From Deltaproteobacteria bacterium (GTDB lineage: Bacteria; Desulfobacterota; DSM-4660; Desulfatiglandales; B25-G16), in NCBI GenBank assembly GCA_003646935.1, contig QMLW01000137.1:1-6041 (forward strand): DNA of 6,041 nt, in the 5' to 3' direction. Made by a program: the position numbers and the translations under genes. The notes beneath the pieces are model-generated. The model worked only from the letters and a program-made list of their open reading frames with translations, was not told the origin of the DNA and did no database searches. Shown here in pieces: positions 5,820 to 6,041 of this stretch (positions are counted from its first letter, which is position 1; each line of letters opens with the position of its first letter).

Positions 5820-6041
5820 ATGCCTGAGTTTATTCAAATCATTATAGGAATCATTTTTCTTATAATGGTTTTTATCCTCACCCGAATCGGGATTGGCCAT
5901 CGAATAAGGCGCACCGCGACTCTCATCATCCAGGATCTAGAGAGGCGAGAGGCATTTGATCCCAGCTCTGCAACAGAGCTCCCCTATGCCAGACCACAAT
6001 ACTTCAGAATAGGGTTGAGGGACTACAGGCCCAAGGCCTTG
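5820..6041 (+). CDS. Small single-pass membrane protein of unknown function, N-terminal part (runs off right edge)
   Basis: An open frame of 74 codons from the first in-frame ATG after a stop at 5805-5807, continuing past the window end. Residues 4-20 form one strongly hydrophobic segment (FIQIIIGIIFLIMVFIL), followed by a basic run (RIGIGHRIRR), which predicts a cytoplasmic C-terminal side. Then come a charged stretch IIQDLERREAFDP and a segment containing ELPYARPQ and RIGLRDYRPKAL. The composition is plausibly coding: membrane helix, positive-inside charge, and then a soluble segment with few rare residues. I do not recognise a named family with certainty. No Shine-Dalgarno is visible before the ATG, which lowers confidence in the exact start. 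The gene diverges from the IclR regulator, and nothing in sequence ties it functionally to the operon. Confidence 0.62.
   Translation, partial: MPEFIQIIIGIIFLIMVFILTRIGIGHRIRRTATLIIQDLERREAFDPSSATELPYARPQYFRIGLRDYRPKAL

Noticed and set aside
5964..5980. AGCTCTG-CAA-CAGAGCT inverted repeat
   Set aside because: Perfect but short and inside the open frame of the membrane protein, with no T-run; most likely coding coincidence.

Overview
The window reads as bacterial chromosomal DNA from a strict anaerobe. The main evidence is a cluster of ferredoxin-linked, oxygen-sensitive iron-sulfur enzymes: an indolepyruvate:ferredoxin oxidoreductase pair and an FrhB-family flavin/Fe-S protein. Base composition is moderate in the genes and strongly AT-rich in the regulatory gaps. 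Shine-Dalgarno sites, an IclR-family regulator and a sigma70-type promoter all point to Bacteria. A sulfate-reducing or syntrophic Desulfobacterota, or a similar anaerobe, would fit, but this is an impression from protein style. I cannot name a taxon from sequence alone.

Layout, in transcription order on the minus strand (right to left): an IclR-family regulator (5639-4890); a 120-base leader; an FrhB-family Fe-S protein (start 4769); iorA (3643-1691); iorB (1694-1071, ATGA overlap with iorA); a KduD-like short-chain dehydrogenase (1058-297); and the first 73 codons of a C_GCAxxG_C_C redox protein (221 to beyond base 1). Gaps from the FrhB-like gene through the SDR are 19, -3 and 12 bases, so these four genes look like one operon. 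The last gene follows after 75 bases with its own strong ribosome-binding site and no visible terminator before it. Diverging on the plus strand from the regulator is the start of a small single-pass membrane protein (5820 to beyond 6041).

The inferred job of the operon is oxidative decarboxylation of a 2-oxoacid, probably an aryl pyruvate from aromatic amino acids, to an acyl-CoA with reduction of ferredoxin. The FrhB-like protein is placed to move those electrons to or from another carrier. The SDR would handle a related keto/hydroxy substrate.

The best regulatory signal is a 15-bp palindrome, TTTCA-N5-TGAAA. It occurs once just downstream of a near-consensus promoter of the IclR gene (5659-5673) and once in the leader of the catabolic operon (4847-4861). 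This is what an autoregulated IclR repressor controlling the adjacent operon would look like.

Nothing resembling a mobile element, CRISPR array, rRNA or tRNA is visible. No stretch over 300 bases lacks a gene; the longest non-coding gap is 5640-5819.
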